A stretch of 54,053 nt of DNA from Cupriavidus basilensis (lineage in GTDB: Bacteria; Pseudomonadota; Gammaproteobacteria; Burkholderiales; Burkholderiaceae). Location: contig NZ_JARJLM010000315.1 in the NCBI RefSeq assembly GCF_029335485.1, positions 1-54,053 on the forward strand, given 5' to 3'. The position numbers were made by a program, and so were the translations under genes. Under the pieces are notes generated by a model, which saw only the letters and a program-made list of their open reading frames with translations, had not been told where the DNA came from and searched no databases. This document shows positions 26,784 to 36,002 of the stretch, one piece after another (positions within the stretch are counted from its first letter, which is position 1; every line of letters starts with the position of its first letter).

Positions 26784-27734
26784 CTACCCCTTCTGCTTGT
26801 CATTGAGGTTCCGAGTTTCAGGCGCCAAGGATGCGCCTGTCTTGAAGAAATGTGACCACCCCGCGGCGACAGCCGCGTCGTAGCTCCATGGACCGCCGAG
26901 CAGCGATGCCGGTTTGCCCAACGCGTCGGGAATATGTTCCCGGCGGTAGGCTGCCGGCGAGCAGCCTGCAAAAGCGCGGAATTCCCGGGTCATGTGGCTC
27001 TGATCCGCATAGCCGCACGCCAAGGCAAGGTCCGTGAGTCCTTCTTGCGCATCTGCGTCCAGCATGCCGCGCATCTGGCTAAACCTCAGACGGCGCGCCG
27101 CCAGCTTTGGCGTCATGCCAAGCTGGCACTGGAATCGGGAGGAAAGATGCCGTTCGCTCCATCCAATCATCTTCCGCAAACCGGAAATGGGCATATTTCC
27201 ATGATGGCGCGCCAATTCACCCCAAGCCCATCGAATCTCCGCGCCCGCCTCTCGCCGGGCGCTCTGCAGACGTCCCTTCAATACCTGCTCGATAAGCCGG
27301 AAACGCGCCGCCCAGCCCGGGGCATGATGCAGTTGCTCGGACAGCAAGGCGGCCTGACTACCCCAGATATCGCCAAGCCCCACCAGCCTGGATGAAAGCA
27401 CATCGGACGCACCGTCGAACAGGCGGAAGGCCGCCCAAGGCGGCAACTCGACTTCGATGCACGAATGCGTCGGCGCCTGTTCGGACACCACTGGGCCGCC
27501 GCCCATGCCGACGACGAATGAACGGTGAGACTGCGAAGCCTCGGGCAACGGTGTCACCCGGTACGCGGCACCGAAACCGATGATCAGCTTGATGCTTGGT
27601 GATGCGGGCTCCAAACGTTGAATGGGGCGCGGCAGCGCTTCTTCAAAACCGCAGAGGGCATAACTCCCACCCGCCTGCCCGAGCGAACGGGGGCCAGGAA
27701 AATAGCGCCAATGGGCCTCGGATCTATCGAGCAT
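26784..27734 (-). CDS. AraC-family regulator
   Basis: A 316-residue regulator. The N-terminal ~190 residues are a ligand-binding domain of the AraC_binding/DUF6597 type. Two helix-turn-helix motifs lie in the C-terminal part (about residues 195-290): GLRKMIGWSERHLSSRFQ and DLALACGYADQSHMTREFRA, closing with GCSPAAYRRE. It lies 3 bp upstream of the VOC gene. Start at 27734 is the first Met of a good-quality frame. Control of the VOC gene is likely but not shown. Confidence 0.9.
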   Translation of the reverse strand: MLDRSEAHWRYFPGPRSLGQAGGSYALCGFEEALPRPIQRLEPASPSIKLIIGFGAAYRVTPLPEASQSHRSFVVGMGGGPVVSEQAPTHSCIEVELPPWAAFRLFDGASDVLSSRLVGLGDIWGSQAALLSEQLHHAPGWAARFRLIEQVLKGRLQSARREAGAEIRWAWGELARHHGNMPISGLRKMIGWSERHLSSRFQCQLGMTPKLAARRLRFSQMRGMLDADAQEGLTDLALACGYADQSHMTREFRAFAGCSPAAYRREHIPDALGKPASLLGGPWSYDAAVAAGWSHFFKTGASLAPETRNLNDKQKG

Positions 27735-28232
27735 GTGTTTCCGGCGGACGGATTAGCCAAGGCGTCATCATTGCATAGACCGGATCATGGGCCGTAACTC
27801 CCCCTCTCAGCGAACGTGACTCTCGGCAAAGACCGCCCTCTCGCCGCCCTGCGGCAGCAGACCGGCACCGATATCGGCGCCCCCCCCTGTTCCGTAAGCA
27901 TTTTTCCCGCATGTTTTGAGAAAATTCCCAATGATCAGCGGGAGTCTTCCAGATAGAGTCCAAAGCCGTCGCCTTTACGGTACCCCGCCTTCTCCGCACC
28001 GGGCACCGCGGCACCCGGCATCCCGGTGCCAACCCGTTTGACGGCGGACCGTCATCCCAAAGACAATGCGCAGATCCATCGGTATGTCTGCATGCTTCCC
28101 TGGCGGATCAACGTGCGCATTGCCCCTCGGACAGATCAAGGCGCCTCTCCTCCCACAGTGACGATGCGCCGCCAGTAGCCGCAATGGCCCCCCCCGCCAA
28201 GGCGGGCTCACCACCGCAAGATAGACCACGCA
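27735..28232. other. 498-bp divergent intergenic region
   Basis: Between the AraC gene and the sensor kinase. It must hold both promoters. An AT-rich stretch at about 27895-27960 is a plausible promoter region. Short frames on either strand show no family resemblance. A 12-bp palindrome CAATGCGCATTG (28231-28242) overlaps the kinase start codon. Confidence 0.4.
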
Positions 28233-31022
28233 ATGCGCATTGATCGACGTTTCCGCCTTGTCGCCGCTTTCATCCTCGCCACCACGGTGGGCCTCGCATG
28301 CTATTTGCTGCGGCTGGAATGGCAAACGTACGCAGAGGCGCGCCAGTCCGCGCCGGTGCTCGACCTGTTCCGCGATGTGCTGGTGGCAGCCGAAAAAGCC
28401 TCGGCCGAGCGCGGACCATCGAACGCCGTGCTGGGTAGCGATGTACCGATTCCCGCCGGCAGGCGGGAATCACTTGACAGCGCCCGGACGGACACCGACA
28501 GCGCAATGCATGCCGCCATTGCCCAGCTCACCGTTTGTGCCGAAGCGCATTGCGCGGCCAGCCCCCAGCGCCTGGACGATGCGCTCGCGCAGCTGCTTGC
28601 CGCCCGCGATAAACTGCGCGAGGCCCGTGCAATTATCGATGCCCTGGCGCGATCCCCGCGTGGCGATCGTGCCAGTCATGCACTGCGCGCAGCGCTCAAC
28701 ACGATGTTCGCGGTGGTCGCCGACATCACGCAAGTCTCCGACGCCATCATGTTCGACCTGATCCGCGCCCAGCCGCTGACCGCGGAACACGTCGGCACCG
28801 CCCGGCTGAGCGCCGAGTTGCGCGAGCAGGCCGGCCGGGCAGGCTCGGTGCTCACCCCGGCACTGACCGCGCATCGCGCGCTCTCCGCCGACGAACACCG
28901 TGAACTCTGGATCGTGATTGGCAGGATCCACGCCCTGGGGCAGCTGATCCACGGCCGCACCAGCCGCGACGATACCCCGCACAGCGAATCGTTGCCGGCC
29001 ACCCGGGAGATGGCATCGAGCTACTTTACCGAGGGCATCGCCTATCTCGAGACCATCGCATCCATGCCGCAGCGTGACGGACGCCACCCTTCAACTTCGG
29101 ACTTTGCCGAGCGCTATGTCCCAACCATGCGCGCAATCCTCCGCGTGCGCGACGCGGAGGTCTCCACTGCAAGCCAGCTCATCCAAACACAGGAAATCTC
29201 CGCGCGCCAGCGGCTGAGCGTCATATGCGTTGTGGTTGGTGTCGCGCTGCTGGCACTTACCTTGATCATCGTCCTGTTCGCCATCCGCGTGATCCGGCCA
29301 CTGTCGCTGGCCACCGACGCCATCCGCCGCATCGCCAAGGGTGACCATGCGGTTTCGTTGCCGTCCGCCCGACGCGCAACGCAGATAGGTGCCCTGCTGC
29401 ATTCCGTGCAGGTACTGCGGCATGCCGCCATCGCAAAGGGAGAACTCGAGGCAGACCGCAGCCTGCTGATCACGCAGCTACAGGAAGCCGCTGCGCAAGA
29501 ACGCGCGCAGGGCGAGGCGCTCATGCAGGCGCGCGATGCCGCCGAGGCCGCGCTCCTGGCCAAGGATCGCTTCCTGGCGATGATGAGCCATGAGATCCGC
29601 ACGCCGATGCACGGCATGCTGGGGCTGCTGGAGATGCTGCTCCATAGCGACCTGGACAGCCATCAGCGCCACCTGGCCCAGGTGGCCAACAGCTCCGGCG
29701 AGACGCTGCTGCAGATCCTCAACGATATCCTGGACTATAGCAAGATTGGCGCCGGGAAGATGAAACTCATCGAAACCGGTGCCGATCTGCGCGAACTGAT
29801 AGAGGACACGGTCCTGCTGCTATCGGGCAACGCGCACGAGAAGAACCTGGGCCTGAGCATCTGCGTCGAGTCGGGCATCGCGGCGCGCCATCTTGCCGAC
29901 GCGATCCGCCTGCGCCAGATATTGTTCAACCTGATCTCCAACGCCATCAAGTTCACGACGCAAGGAAACATCGCCGTGACCGCGCGGCAACTGATGCGCC
30001 GGCAAGGCAGCGAGACCATCGAGGTCGTCGTCAGCGACACCGGCATCGGCATTCCATCCGATGCGCTGCGCATCCTGTTCGAACCCTTTGCGCAGGTGGA
30101 CGGACATATGACCCGACGCTTCGGCGGCACTGGCCTTGGCCTGACCATCTGCCGACAGCTGGCTGGGCTGATGGGCGGCGAGATCGGGATCGTCAGCACT
30201 GAGGGCAGCGGCACCTCGGTGACCTTGCGGCTCGCCCTGAAGATCGACATCGAGCACTACGCCTTTCCCCAACTGGCCGGGCGGACGATGGAGATCGCTA
30301 TCGACGAGCCCGCTGCAACGCTGGCGCTCGAGCACTACGCCAGGGCCGCCGGCTTGCACCCGGTCGCGCCGGCCAGCAAAGACATCGAACATGCACCGCC
30401 ACTGCGTGTCCTGCCGGCTACCGTTGCCAATGCGCTTCGCCCCGGTGACATCCTGCTGGCAAGCCGGAAAAGCGAAGGGGACAACGCCGGCACGGCGGAC
30501 GTCGCCGGCCCCGTCATCCTGTACAACAACCCCATCGCGTGGCGCGCATTCGTCGCCGCGTGCCAGCACGCCATGCTGCGCAGCCATGACGACAGTGGCG
30601 GCCGAACACCGCCAGCACAATCCGCCGGGCTGGCCCCACTGGCCGCGCGGACCACTCGCGTCGTCGTGGCCGAGGATCATCGCGTGATTCAAATGCTCCT
30701 GAAGATCCAACTGCGAGACCTCGGCTACGACAATGTCGTCATCTGCGAGGATGGCGAAGCCGCATGGGAGGCACTGCAGGCCGAACCGGCCACCCTGCTG
30801 GTCACCGATCTCTACATGCCCCGGCTGGACGGCTTCGCCCTCGCCAGGAGGGTGCGTGCCACGGAGAACGGGAAGCATATGGCGATCATCGCCATTTCCG
30901 CCTCGACGTTGACGGAAGAGGAGAACCAGAGCCGCGCCGCAGGCATCGATGTCTTCCTGAGCAAGCCCGCTTCCGTCGGCGATCTCAAACAGGCGATACT
31001 GCGCGCCCTGGCGTTGCGTTGA
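28233..31022 (+). CDS. Hybrid sensor histidine kinase with C-terminal receiver domain
   Basis: A 929-residue inner-membrane kinase. TM1 is at ~7-26, a periplasmic sensor of ~300 all-helical residues with the start VAAEKASAERGPSN (nitrate-sensor/chemoreceptor-like four-helix style), TM2 at ~330-356, HAMP to ~405. HisKA phospho-acceptor His453 lies in MMSHEIRTPMHG; the ATPase domain shows the N box (NLISNAIKFT), G1 (DTGIGIP) and G2 (GGTGLGLTI). A ~115-residue inactive receiver-like domain (about 680-800) follows, then an active receiver with Asp859 (VTDLYMPRLDG) and Lys in LSKPAS. No HPt domain is present, so phosphotransfer requires a separate HPt protein. The partner regulator is not adjacent. 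The start lacks a clear ribosome site. Confidence 0.92.
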   Translation: MRIDRRFRLVAAFILATTVGLACYLLRLEWQTYAEARQSAPVLDLFRDVLVAAEKASAERGPSNAVLGSDVPIPAGRRESLDSARTDTDSAMHAAIAQLTVCAEAHCAASPQRLDDALAQLLAARDKLREARAIIDALARSPRGDRASHALRAALNTMFAVVADITQVSDAIMFDLIRAQPLTAEHVGTARLSAELREQAGRAGSVLTPALTAHRALSADEHRELWIVIGRIHALGQLIHGRTSRDDTPHSESLPATREMASSYFTEGIAYLETIASMPQRDGRHPSTSDFAERYVPTMRAILRVRDAEVSTASQLIQTQEISARQRLSVICVVVGVALLALTLIIVLFAIRVIRPLSLATDAIRRIAKGDHAVSLPSARRATQIGALLHSVQVLRHAAIAKGELEADRSLLITQLQEAAAQERAQGEALMQARDAAEAALLAKDRFLAMMSHEIRTPMHGMLGLLEMLLHSDLDSHQRHLAQVANSSGETLLQILNDILDYSKIGAGKMKLIETGADLRELIEDTVLLLSGNAHEKNLGLSICVESGIAARHLADAIRLRQILFNLISNAIKFTTQGNIAVTARQLMRRQGSETIEVVVSDTGIGIPSDALRILFEPFAQVDGHMTRRFGGTGLGLTICRQLAGLMGGEIGIVSTEGSGTSVTLRLALKIDIEHYAFPQLAGRTMEIAIDEPAATLALEHYARAAGLHPVAPASKDIEHAPPLRVLPATVANALRPGDILLASRKSEGDNAGTADVAGPVILYNNPIAWRAFVAACQHAMLRSHDDSGGRTPPAQSAGLAPLAARTTRVVVAEDHRVIQMLLKIQLRDLGYDNVVICEDGEAAWEALQAEPATLLVTDLYMPRLDGFALARRVRATENGKHMAIIAISASTLTEEENQSRAAGIDVFLSKPASVGDLKQAILRALALR

Positions 31023-31103
31023 AGTGGAACCGCCTGCGTTGCCCTCCACCTGAGCGCGCGGCGCAAAAAAACACATCCTGAATATAACGCGGCGGGCCTG
31101 ATT

Positions 31104-31151
31104 CGGAAATTTCCGCATTGATTGGGAAATTACTGAAAAATACGTATTTTT
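31104..31151. promoter_or_regulatory. Two palindromes in AT-rich promoter-like DNA
   Basis: CGGAAATTTCCG (12 bp, perfect) and AAAAATACGTATTTTT (16 bp, perfect) lie 20 bp apart in an AT-rich island of otherwise GC-rich DNA. They look like regulatory sites for whatever gene originally followed; that gene is now reduced to a trace at 31414. Confidence 0.4.
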
Positions 31152-31413
31152 ATAGACGTTTACCCTGTTTTTGCGTGCTATTGGATTGCCTGCATTGAGG
31201 CTCGTGAATACAGTCCGTATCCACTAACGCCCTAAATCTGAAATTCATTGAATAAATACTAAATCGCCCGCGGAACCGGCAGGCGATGTCGCAGGTGCCC
31301 GATGGCAGCCTGAGCCGGCGCGCGAGCCGGCCTGAGCGAACCCGGCTCACCACCACCTTCATTCGCAACACAACTCAACTGAATCCAGACGCCTCGGGCG
31401 CCGGGAGGGGATA

Positions 31414-31455
31414 GTCACGCTCCTGAAAAATGCCTGGTATGTCGCCTGCACACCA
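31414..31455 (+). pseudogene. Trace of a Rieske oxygenase N-terminus (VanA-like)
   Basis: From 31420 the plus strand reads LLKNAWYVACTP (31420-31455), the start of VanA-type Rieske non-haem iron oxygenases (typically '[M..]LKNAWYVACTPDEI'). It is preceded by GGGAGGGG and an ATA where a start codon could have been. After the 12 residues the reading degenerates into Arg-rich noise, and the Rieske CxH..CxxH motif is absent. Function is lost. The match is short, so this call is tentative, but it lies where such oxygenases usually sit, upstream of a porin. Confidence 0.45.
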
Positions 31456-31673
31456 TCGCGACGTCGTCCTGAGCGACGAAGAGCGCGCGGCGGACGACCA
31501 GTTCCTGCCGTGCGGCTCGCACGCCAGGAGCGCCGCGCCGATGCGCGGCGTGCAGCCGAGCCAAGTCCACAGGGGAACAACCCACATGCCGGTGCACCAG
31601 CGGTTCCGGCCTGCAATCAGGAATGGCTCCTTGGGTGCGTAGGAGTCCTTACACAATGAGAATGGAGGAAATC

Positions 31674-32729
31674 ATGAAAAGGAAGGCAAAGCGCTTGTTC
31701 GCGGCGGGGGTCGGCGGTCTGCTGGGCTTTGGGGCGCAAGCGCAGACCAACGTGACGCTGTACGGGGTGGTCGATGCTGGTGTCGAGTATGTCAGCCATG
31801 CCGGTTCGGACGGTGCCGGTTCGATGTACCGCGTCTCGTCTGGAAACAGTGCGGGTTCCCGTTGGGGACTGCGCGGCACGGAGGATCTCGGCGGGGGGCT
31901 GCGCGGCATCTTCGTGCTCGAGAGCGGCCTCCATGTCGACACCGGCACGACCACGCTGGGCGGGCGCCTGTTTGGCCGGCAGGCGTTCATCGGTATTGCA
32001 GGACCTTGGGGCCAGGTCACGCTCGGGCGCCAGAACAACACCCTGTTCGACTTCTTCGTTCCCCTGGACCCGAGCCGCTATAAGCCCTACTCCCTGCTTG
32101 CCCACGATGCGCACTTCGCCGGCAGGGCGGACAACGCCATCAAGTACACCGGCAAGTTCGGCGGCCTGACGGTAAGCGGTCTGTACAGCACCGGCTACGA
32201 CGCGACCATCGCCGCCGGCAGCGAAGTCCCTGGCGCACCGCGCGTGGGCCAGGAGATGGGGGCCGGCGCCTATTACACCACCGGCGATTTCGGCATGGCC
32301 TTGGTCTATGACCAGCGCCGGGGCACATCGGTAGCTACCGCGGGAAACCTTGAACGCCGCTATGCCGCTGGCCTCATCTACACCAGCGGGCCGTTCACCG
32401 CCGTCGCCGGCTATCGCCACCTGCAGGGAGGGCTCACCAGTCCCGGATTCCGATCCAATCTCTACTGGCTGGGCGGCGCCTACGCGATCCAGCCCGCCCT
32501 GACACTACACGCCGGCATCTATCGCACGGATCGACGGGCATCGGACGACGATGCGATGAGCTACACGCTGCAGGCGGTGTACAGCCTGTCGAAGCGCACG
32601 GATGTCTACCTCAATGCGTCCTATATGGACAACAAGGGACGCTCGAGCCTCGGTGTGGCAAGCTCCCTGAAAACCGCGCCAGGCCTGGGACAGACCGGGG
32701 TCGTAGCGGGCATCAAACACATTTTCTGA
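31674..32729 (+). CDS. Outer-membrane porin (Omp32/OmpC type)
   Basis: A 351-residue general porin of the betaproteobacterial type. The signal peptide (about residues 1-23) ends after GAQAQ; the mature protein begins TNVTLYGVVDAGVEY and ends with GIKHIF, the C-terminal Phe that the BAM complex recognises. A 16-stranded beta-barrel is expected, with the constriction loop near residues 110-140 (GRQAFIGIAGPWGQVTLGRQ segment). GGAGGA at 31664-31669 selects ATG 31674 over an upstream in-frame ATG at 31623. Porins adjacent to oxygenase genes usually admit aromatic acids; here the neighbouring oxygenase is only a trace. Confidence 0.93.
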   Translation: MKRKAKRLFAAGVGGLLGFGAQAQTNVTLYGVVDAGVEYVSHAGSDGAGSMYRVSSGNSAGSRWGLRGTEDLGGGLRGIFVLESGLHVDTGTTTLGGRLFGRQAFIGIAGPWGQVTLGRQNNTLFDFFVPLDPSRYKPYSLLAHDAHFAGRADNAIKYTGKFGGLTVSGLYSTGYDATIAAGSEVPGAPRVGQEMGAGAYYTTGDFGMALVYDQRRGTSVATAGNLERRYAAGLIYTSGPFTAVAGYRHLQGGLTSPGFRSNLYWLGGAYAIQPALTLHAGIYRTDRRASDDDAMSYTLQAVYSLSKRTDVYLNASYMDNKGRSSLGVASSLKTAPGLGQTGVVAGIKHIF

Positions 32730-32753
32730 TCACCGCGACGCGGCGGCGGTGAT
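32729..32753 (+). terminator. Stem-loop at the porin stop codon
   Basis: ATCACCGC (32729-32736) pairs with GCGGTGAT (32746-32753) around a 9-nt loop, beginning in the porin stop codon. No T-tract follows, so it may be a Rho-dependent or mRNA-protecting element. Confidence 0.45.
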
Positions 32754-32891
32754 TCCAATCCGCCCACAGCGTCGAGCGTCCTCGCAGCGCGGCGACGGCC
32801 GTTCACGAGGGACTGAATCCGCCCGTCGGCATGGCCTGCGGCGCTGATTTGAGTGTGATACACATTGCTGTGATGCACGTGCGCGCTGGCT

Positions 32892-33596
32892 TCAGGCCTG
32901 CGCGGCAGGCTCCAGCGCTTTCATAAAGGCCGCGATGGCCTGCGCCGCGTCCCGCGGCACGGCCTGCAGGATGCAATGCGGGGCGGGCAACTCCACGATC
33001 TGCGTGTTCGGCGCCAGCGCGGCGACGGTCTCCGACGCACTGCGCGGAACGACCCGGTCGTCGCGGCCGCGCAGGTACAGCACCGGCAACCGGACGCCGG
33101 CAAAGCGCGCCGACATGTCCGTCTCCATTACGGCCTTGAGCCTGGCCTGCATGGCGGCAGCGGATACGCTGGACACGGCTGCGCCCAATGCAGCGCGTAG
33201 CGCCGGCGTGGCGTGCCCGCCCAGCAAAACGTGGTTTAGCAAAGGGCGGGGAAGCAACGCCGGTGGCAGCCAGCCGGCCAGCGCACGGGTAAAAGCCAGA
33301 CGCGGGCGTGGCGGGCGCACGAACGAGCCGCACAGGATCAAGCCCCGCATGCCCTCGGGCGGGCGGGCAGCGATGGCGGCCCCCAGCGGGCCGGAGAAGG
33401 ATTCGGCCAGCAGTACGAAGGGTGCCCCGGCAGGCAGCGCCTGCCGCACAAGTATTTCGAGGGCGGCGTAATCCAGCGCGCGATCACGCGGATAGCGGAT
33501 GACCAGCGGCGTGATGTCGGTCGGCAGCGCCAGCAGCAAGGGCGCAAACAGATCGCCCGTGCCGTCCATGCCGGGAAGAAGTACCAGTGCGGTCAT
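32892..33596 (-). CDS. Alpha/beta hydrolase
   Basis: A 234-residue alpha/beta-fold hydrolase. The nucleophile Ser sits in LLAESFSGPLG, with the second Ser of SFSG at the elbow; the acid Asp lies in LRGRDDRVVP and the His in APHCILQA. The start is placed at 33596, where Met directly precedes TALVLLPGMDGTGD with the oxyanion-region glycine turn; the upstream Met (33635) adds a Cys/His-rich extension with no fold match. It is monocistronic, convergent with the porin. Substrate unknown. Confidence 0.85.
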   Translation of the reverse strand: MTALVLLPGMDGTGDLFAPLLLALPTDITPLVIRYPRDRALDYAALEILVRQALPAGAPFVLLAESFSGPLGAAIAARPPEGMRGLILCGSFVRPPRPRLAFTRALAGWLPPALLPRPLLNHVLLGGHATPALRAALGAAVSSVSAAAMQARLKAVMETDMSARFAGVRLPVLYLRGRDDRVVPRSASETVAALAPNTQIVELPAPHCILQAVPRDAAQAIAAFMKALEPAAQA

Positions 33597-33767
33597 GCTT
33601 GCATTCGGATGCTGGAGATGCCCACATTCTGACATGGCGCGCGCGGCGCTCCCAATTTACGCATAGGCCAGCCCCATGCGCTGGAATTGCCGCCGGCCGA
33701 TGCGGCGGCCTTCGGCCAGGTGCCAGGTGTGGAACCAGGCGTGAACGCGGTGCAACCACCTCACCGC

Positions 33768-34448
33768 TCACCGCTCCCCGCACTCCCACCGCGCCACCAC
33801 CGCAAACGCGGCGTCTTCCACCTCCGGCAGCAAGGCCAGCGCTGCCTGCGCCGTCTCCTCGCCGATCATCACCGCCTCTTTCTCGTTGGGTTCCGGCAAG
33901 GCATCGGCGAGCATGCATTCCAGTCCGGCCTTCATCGCCTCGGGCAGATACCCCTTCAGGGCCGCGATATTCGCCGCCACGCACTGTACCGCCTCGGCCG
34001 GGCTGAAATCGTCATCGATCAGATGCGAGAAGTCCGCCGCGCTGCGCACCAGGGCTTCATAGACGAAGGCATCAAACGAGGCGGCTTCGATCCGGCTGCT
34101 GCCGCGGTCGTGCCAGACCAGCGCCACGCCGGTGCCGCCGTTGGCCAGCGGCGTCAAGCAGTAGGCATCGCCGGCCCCGGTCTGCGCGAACGGCAGGAAG
34201 CGCCGGCCGTGCTGAAAGGCCGGATTGAGCCATTCGCCGATAAACTCGCCGGCCTGCTTCGCGTCGATCCACTCGAGGTCATAGACGCAGGAAAGCACCG
34301 GCTGCGCAGCCAGCGTACGGGCTTTCCAGTCGGCGCGCCAGGCCTCGATGTCGGCGCCGTAGCCAGTCCAGCCTGCATCGATCAGTTGCCGCAGCGTGGC
34401 CGGCAAGGCGATGCCGCCGGCGTCCGCCAGTGCTGAAAAAGTGTTCAT
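33768..34448 (-). CDS. SUKH (SMI1/KNR4)-type protein
   Basis: A 226-residue protein resembling SMI1/KNR4 (SUKH) domains: a helical N-terminus, a central beta-sheet with LSCVYDLEWIDAKQ, LPFAQTGAGDAYCLTP and VALVWHDRGSSR, followed by helices containing VYEALVRSAADF. SUKH proteins act as immunity proteins against toxins or as scaffold/regulatory modules. I see no toxin gene nearby, so this may be an orphan. The start is at 34448, with GAGAGA before it; upstream extensions are of poor quality. Assignment rests on the segment FLPFAQTGAGDAYCLTP. Confidence 0.65.
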   Translation of the reverse strand: MNTFSALADAGGIALPATLRQLIDAGWTGYGADIEAWRADWKARTLAAQPVLSCVYDLEWIDAKQAGEFIGEWLNPAFQHGRRFLPFAQTGAGDAYCLTPLANGGTGVALVWHDRGSSRIEAASFDAFVYEALVRSAADFSHLIDDDFSPAEAVQCVAANIAALKGYLPEAMKAGLECMLADALPEPNEKEAVMIGEETAQAALALLPEVEDAAFAVVARWECGER

Positions 34449-35021
34449 CCGTGTTCTCTCCGTGGGATGCTGCCGGCCAATGCCAGACGTTTGGATGCGC
34501 CCGGATGCAACCGAGAGCGCGGTAGGAAACCCGCATCCGGGGGCCGCCTGCGGCGCGCAGCTACCGGCGGCGCGACGAAGCGCCGGCGCAGGCAGTGTTC
34601 GACGAGGAAGGGTACCTGTTATGTCACCACGAGGGAAGCGCGGCGGATGGCGGCGCTGCTGTATGGATGGGCACCGCCTGTGCTGGCACGGCGCGCCCTT
34701 GATCCCACTGCGAGGTTCCGTATCCATAGGCTCGGCAAAGAAAACCCGGGCACAAAGCCGCGACGACCACGATGCATGGAGCGGGTACCGGCCAGCAACG
34801 GCCAAACCTTCAACCCACCCACGAACGGCTCGGCCAACGAGCGCGATGGCAAGCATGCGAGCGGGCGGGAAAGCGCACGGCGATGGCGACCGTTCTACGT
34901 GCAAGCGCTCGGCGGCGGCACGGGCGAAGTGCGGTTCTTCGGCTACTGCGAAGAAACAACGCAGATGAACCCAGCGCCATGCCCCCGATCTGGCGCGGTC
35001 TCCAAGGCCGGCTCACGCTGG
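34449..35021. other. 573-bp region with no supported gene
   Basis: Between the SUKH gene and the nitronate-monooxygenase-like gene, both on the minus strand. Several overlapping frames exist, e.g. plus-strand 34467-35480, but none shows a ribosome site or family resemblance. I see nothing certain here. Confidence 0.5.
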
Positions 35022-36002
35022 CTAAGCCTCCCCAAGGTAGCCAGTCAGCCGGCCGCCGATCAGCGCCTCGGCATCGGCCATGATTCGGTCGATCAGTTCC
35101 TTGACAGTCGGGATGTCATTGATCAGGCCGGCCACCATGCCGCAGCTCCAGGCACCGGCGTCCAGCTTTCCCTCGACCATCACCTTTGGGTAGACCCCCG
35201 CGACTTGTTCCTGGATATCGGCAAACTGCAGGTCCTGGCCTTTCTCCCGCTCGATCTCGATCAACCGTTCCACGCCGGCATTGTTCAAGACACGCTCGGT
35301 ATTGCGCAGGGCACGCATCACCAGCCGCGTGTCCAGTTCAGACGCGGCAACGATCGCTTGCTTGACATTTTCGTGGACTGGCGCTTCCTTGGTCGCGACG
35401 AAGCGAGTGCCCATATTTATGCCCTCCGCCCCAAGCGCCAATGCAGCCACGAGGCTGCGCGCATCCGCCATACCTCCTGAAGCCACGAAAGGGATCTTCA
35501 GTTCCTCGGCCGCGCGCGGAAGCAGAATCATGTTGGGGAGGTCGTCCTCGCCGGGGTGTCCGCCGCATTCGAATCCATCCACGCTGACAGCATCGCAGCC
35601 GATCTGTTCGGCCTTCAATGCATGACGTACCGAGGTGCACTTGTGAATCACCTTGATCCCCGCCGCTTTGAGGATCGGCATGTACTTGTCGGGATTGCGC
35701 CCTGCGGTCTCAACGATCCGGACCCCTCCCTCCTTGATCGCCGCGATGTACTCGGCATAGGGCGGCACGGACAAGGACGGCAGGAAGGTCAGGTTCACGC
35801 CGAATGGCTTGTCGGTCAGTTCGCGGCAACGCGCGATCTCCCGGGCCAGCAATGCCGGCGTCTTCTGCGTGAGGGCCGTGATGATGCCAAGGCCGCCGGC
35901 ATTGGAAACCGCAGCCGCCAGCTCGGCCAGGCCGACATAATGCATGCCGCCCTGGATGATGGGGTGCTGGATGCCGAACAGTGCAGTGATGCGTGTCTTC
36001 AT
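35022..36002 (-). CDS. Nitronate-monooxygenase-like flavoprotein (NMO/IpdC group)
   Basis: A 326-residue TIM-barrel FMN enzyme of the 2-nitropropane dioxygenase family. The N-terminus has FGIQHPIIQGGMHYVG, the middle GFECGGHPGEDD, and the phosphate-binding loop is around GGMADARSLVAALALGAEG, with NMGTRFVATKEA following. True nitronate monooxygenases use FMN and O2 to oxidise alkyl nitronates; several proteins of this subgroup in CoA-ester catabolic clusters instead act as flavin-dependent enzymes on ring or acyl-CoA intermediates (IpdC in steroid HIP degradation). Given its operon of CoA ligases, the second role is more likely. It is the last gene of the minus-strand operon that begins at 40501. 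Confidence 0.85.
   Translation of the reverse strand: MKTRITALFGIQHPIIQGGMHYVGLAELAAAVSNAGGLGIITALTQKTPALLAREIARCRELTDKPFGVNLTFLPSLSVPPYAEYIAAIKEGGVRIVETAGRNPDKYMPILKAAGIKVIHKCTSVRHALKAEQIGCDAVSVDGFECGGHPGEDDLPNMILLPRAAEELKIPFVASGGMADARSLVAALALGAEGINMGTRFVATKEAPVHENVKQAIVAASELDTRLVMRALRNTERVLNNAGVERLIEIEREKGQDLQFADIQEQVAGVYPKVMVEGKLDAGAWSCGMVAGLINDIPTVKELIDRIMADAEALIGGRLTGYLGEA

Larger units (their letters stand above)
31023..31673. other. 651-bp region upstream of the porin
   Basis: The first 240 bp (to about 31265) are AT-rich and contain two perfect palindromes, CGGAAATTTCCG (31104-31115) and AAAAATACGTATTTTT (31136-31151), plus a promoter-like run. The second half, near 31414-31455, encodes a short Rieske-oxygenase-like N-terminus and is otherwise non-coding. 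Frames on the minus strand (31359-31656) look spurious. Confidence 0.5.

Noticed and set aside
29820-31118. 432-residue open frame opposite the kinase C-terminus
   Set aside because: Gly/Arg/Gln-rich shadow; the plus strand encodes kinase and receiver motifs throughout.
31359-31656. Minus-strand frames of ~60-95 residues before the porin
   Set aside because: No ribosome site or family match; the plus strand has the clearer oxygenase-like trace.
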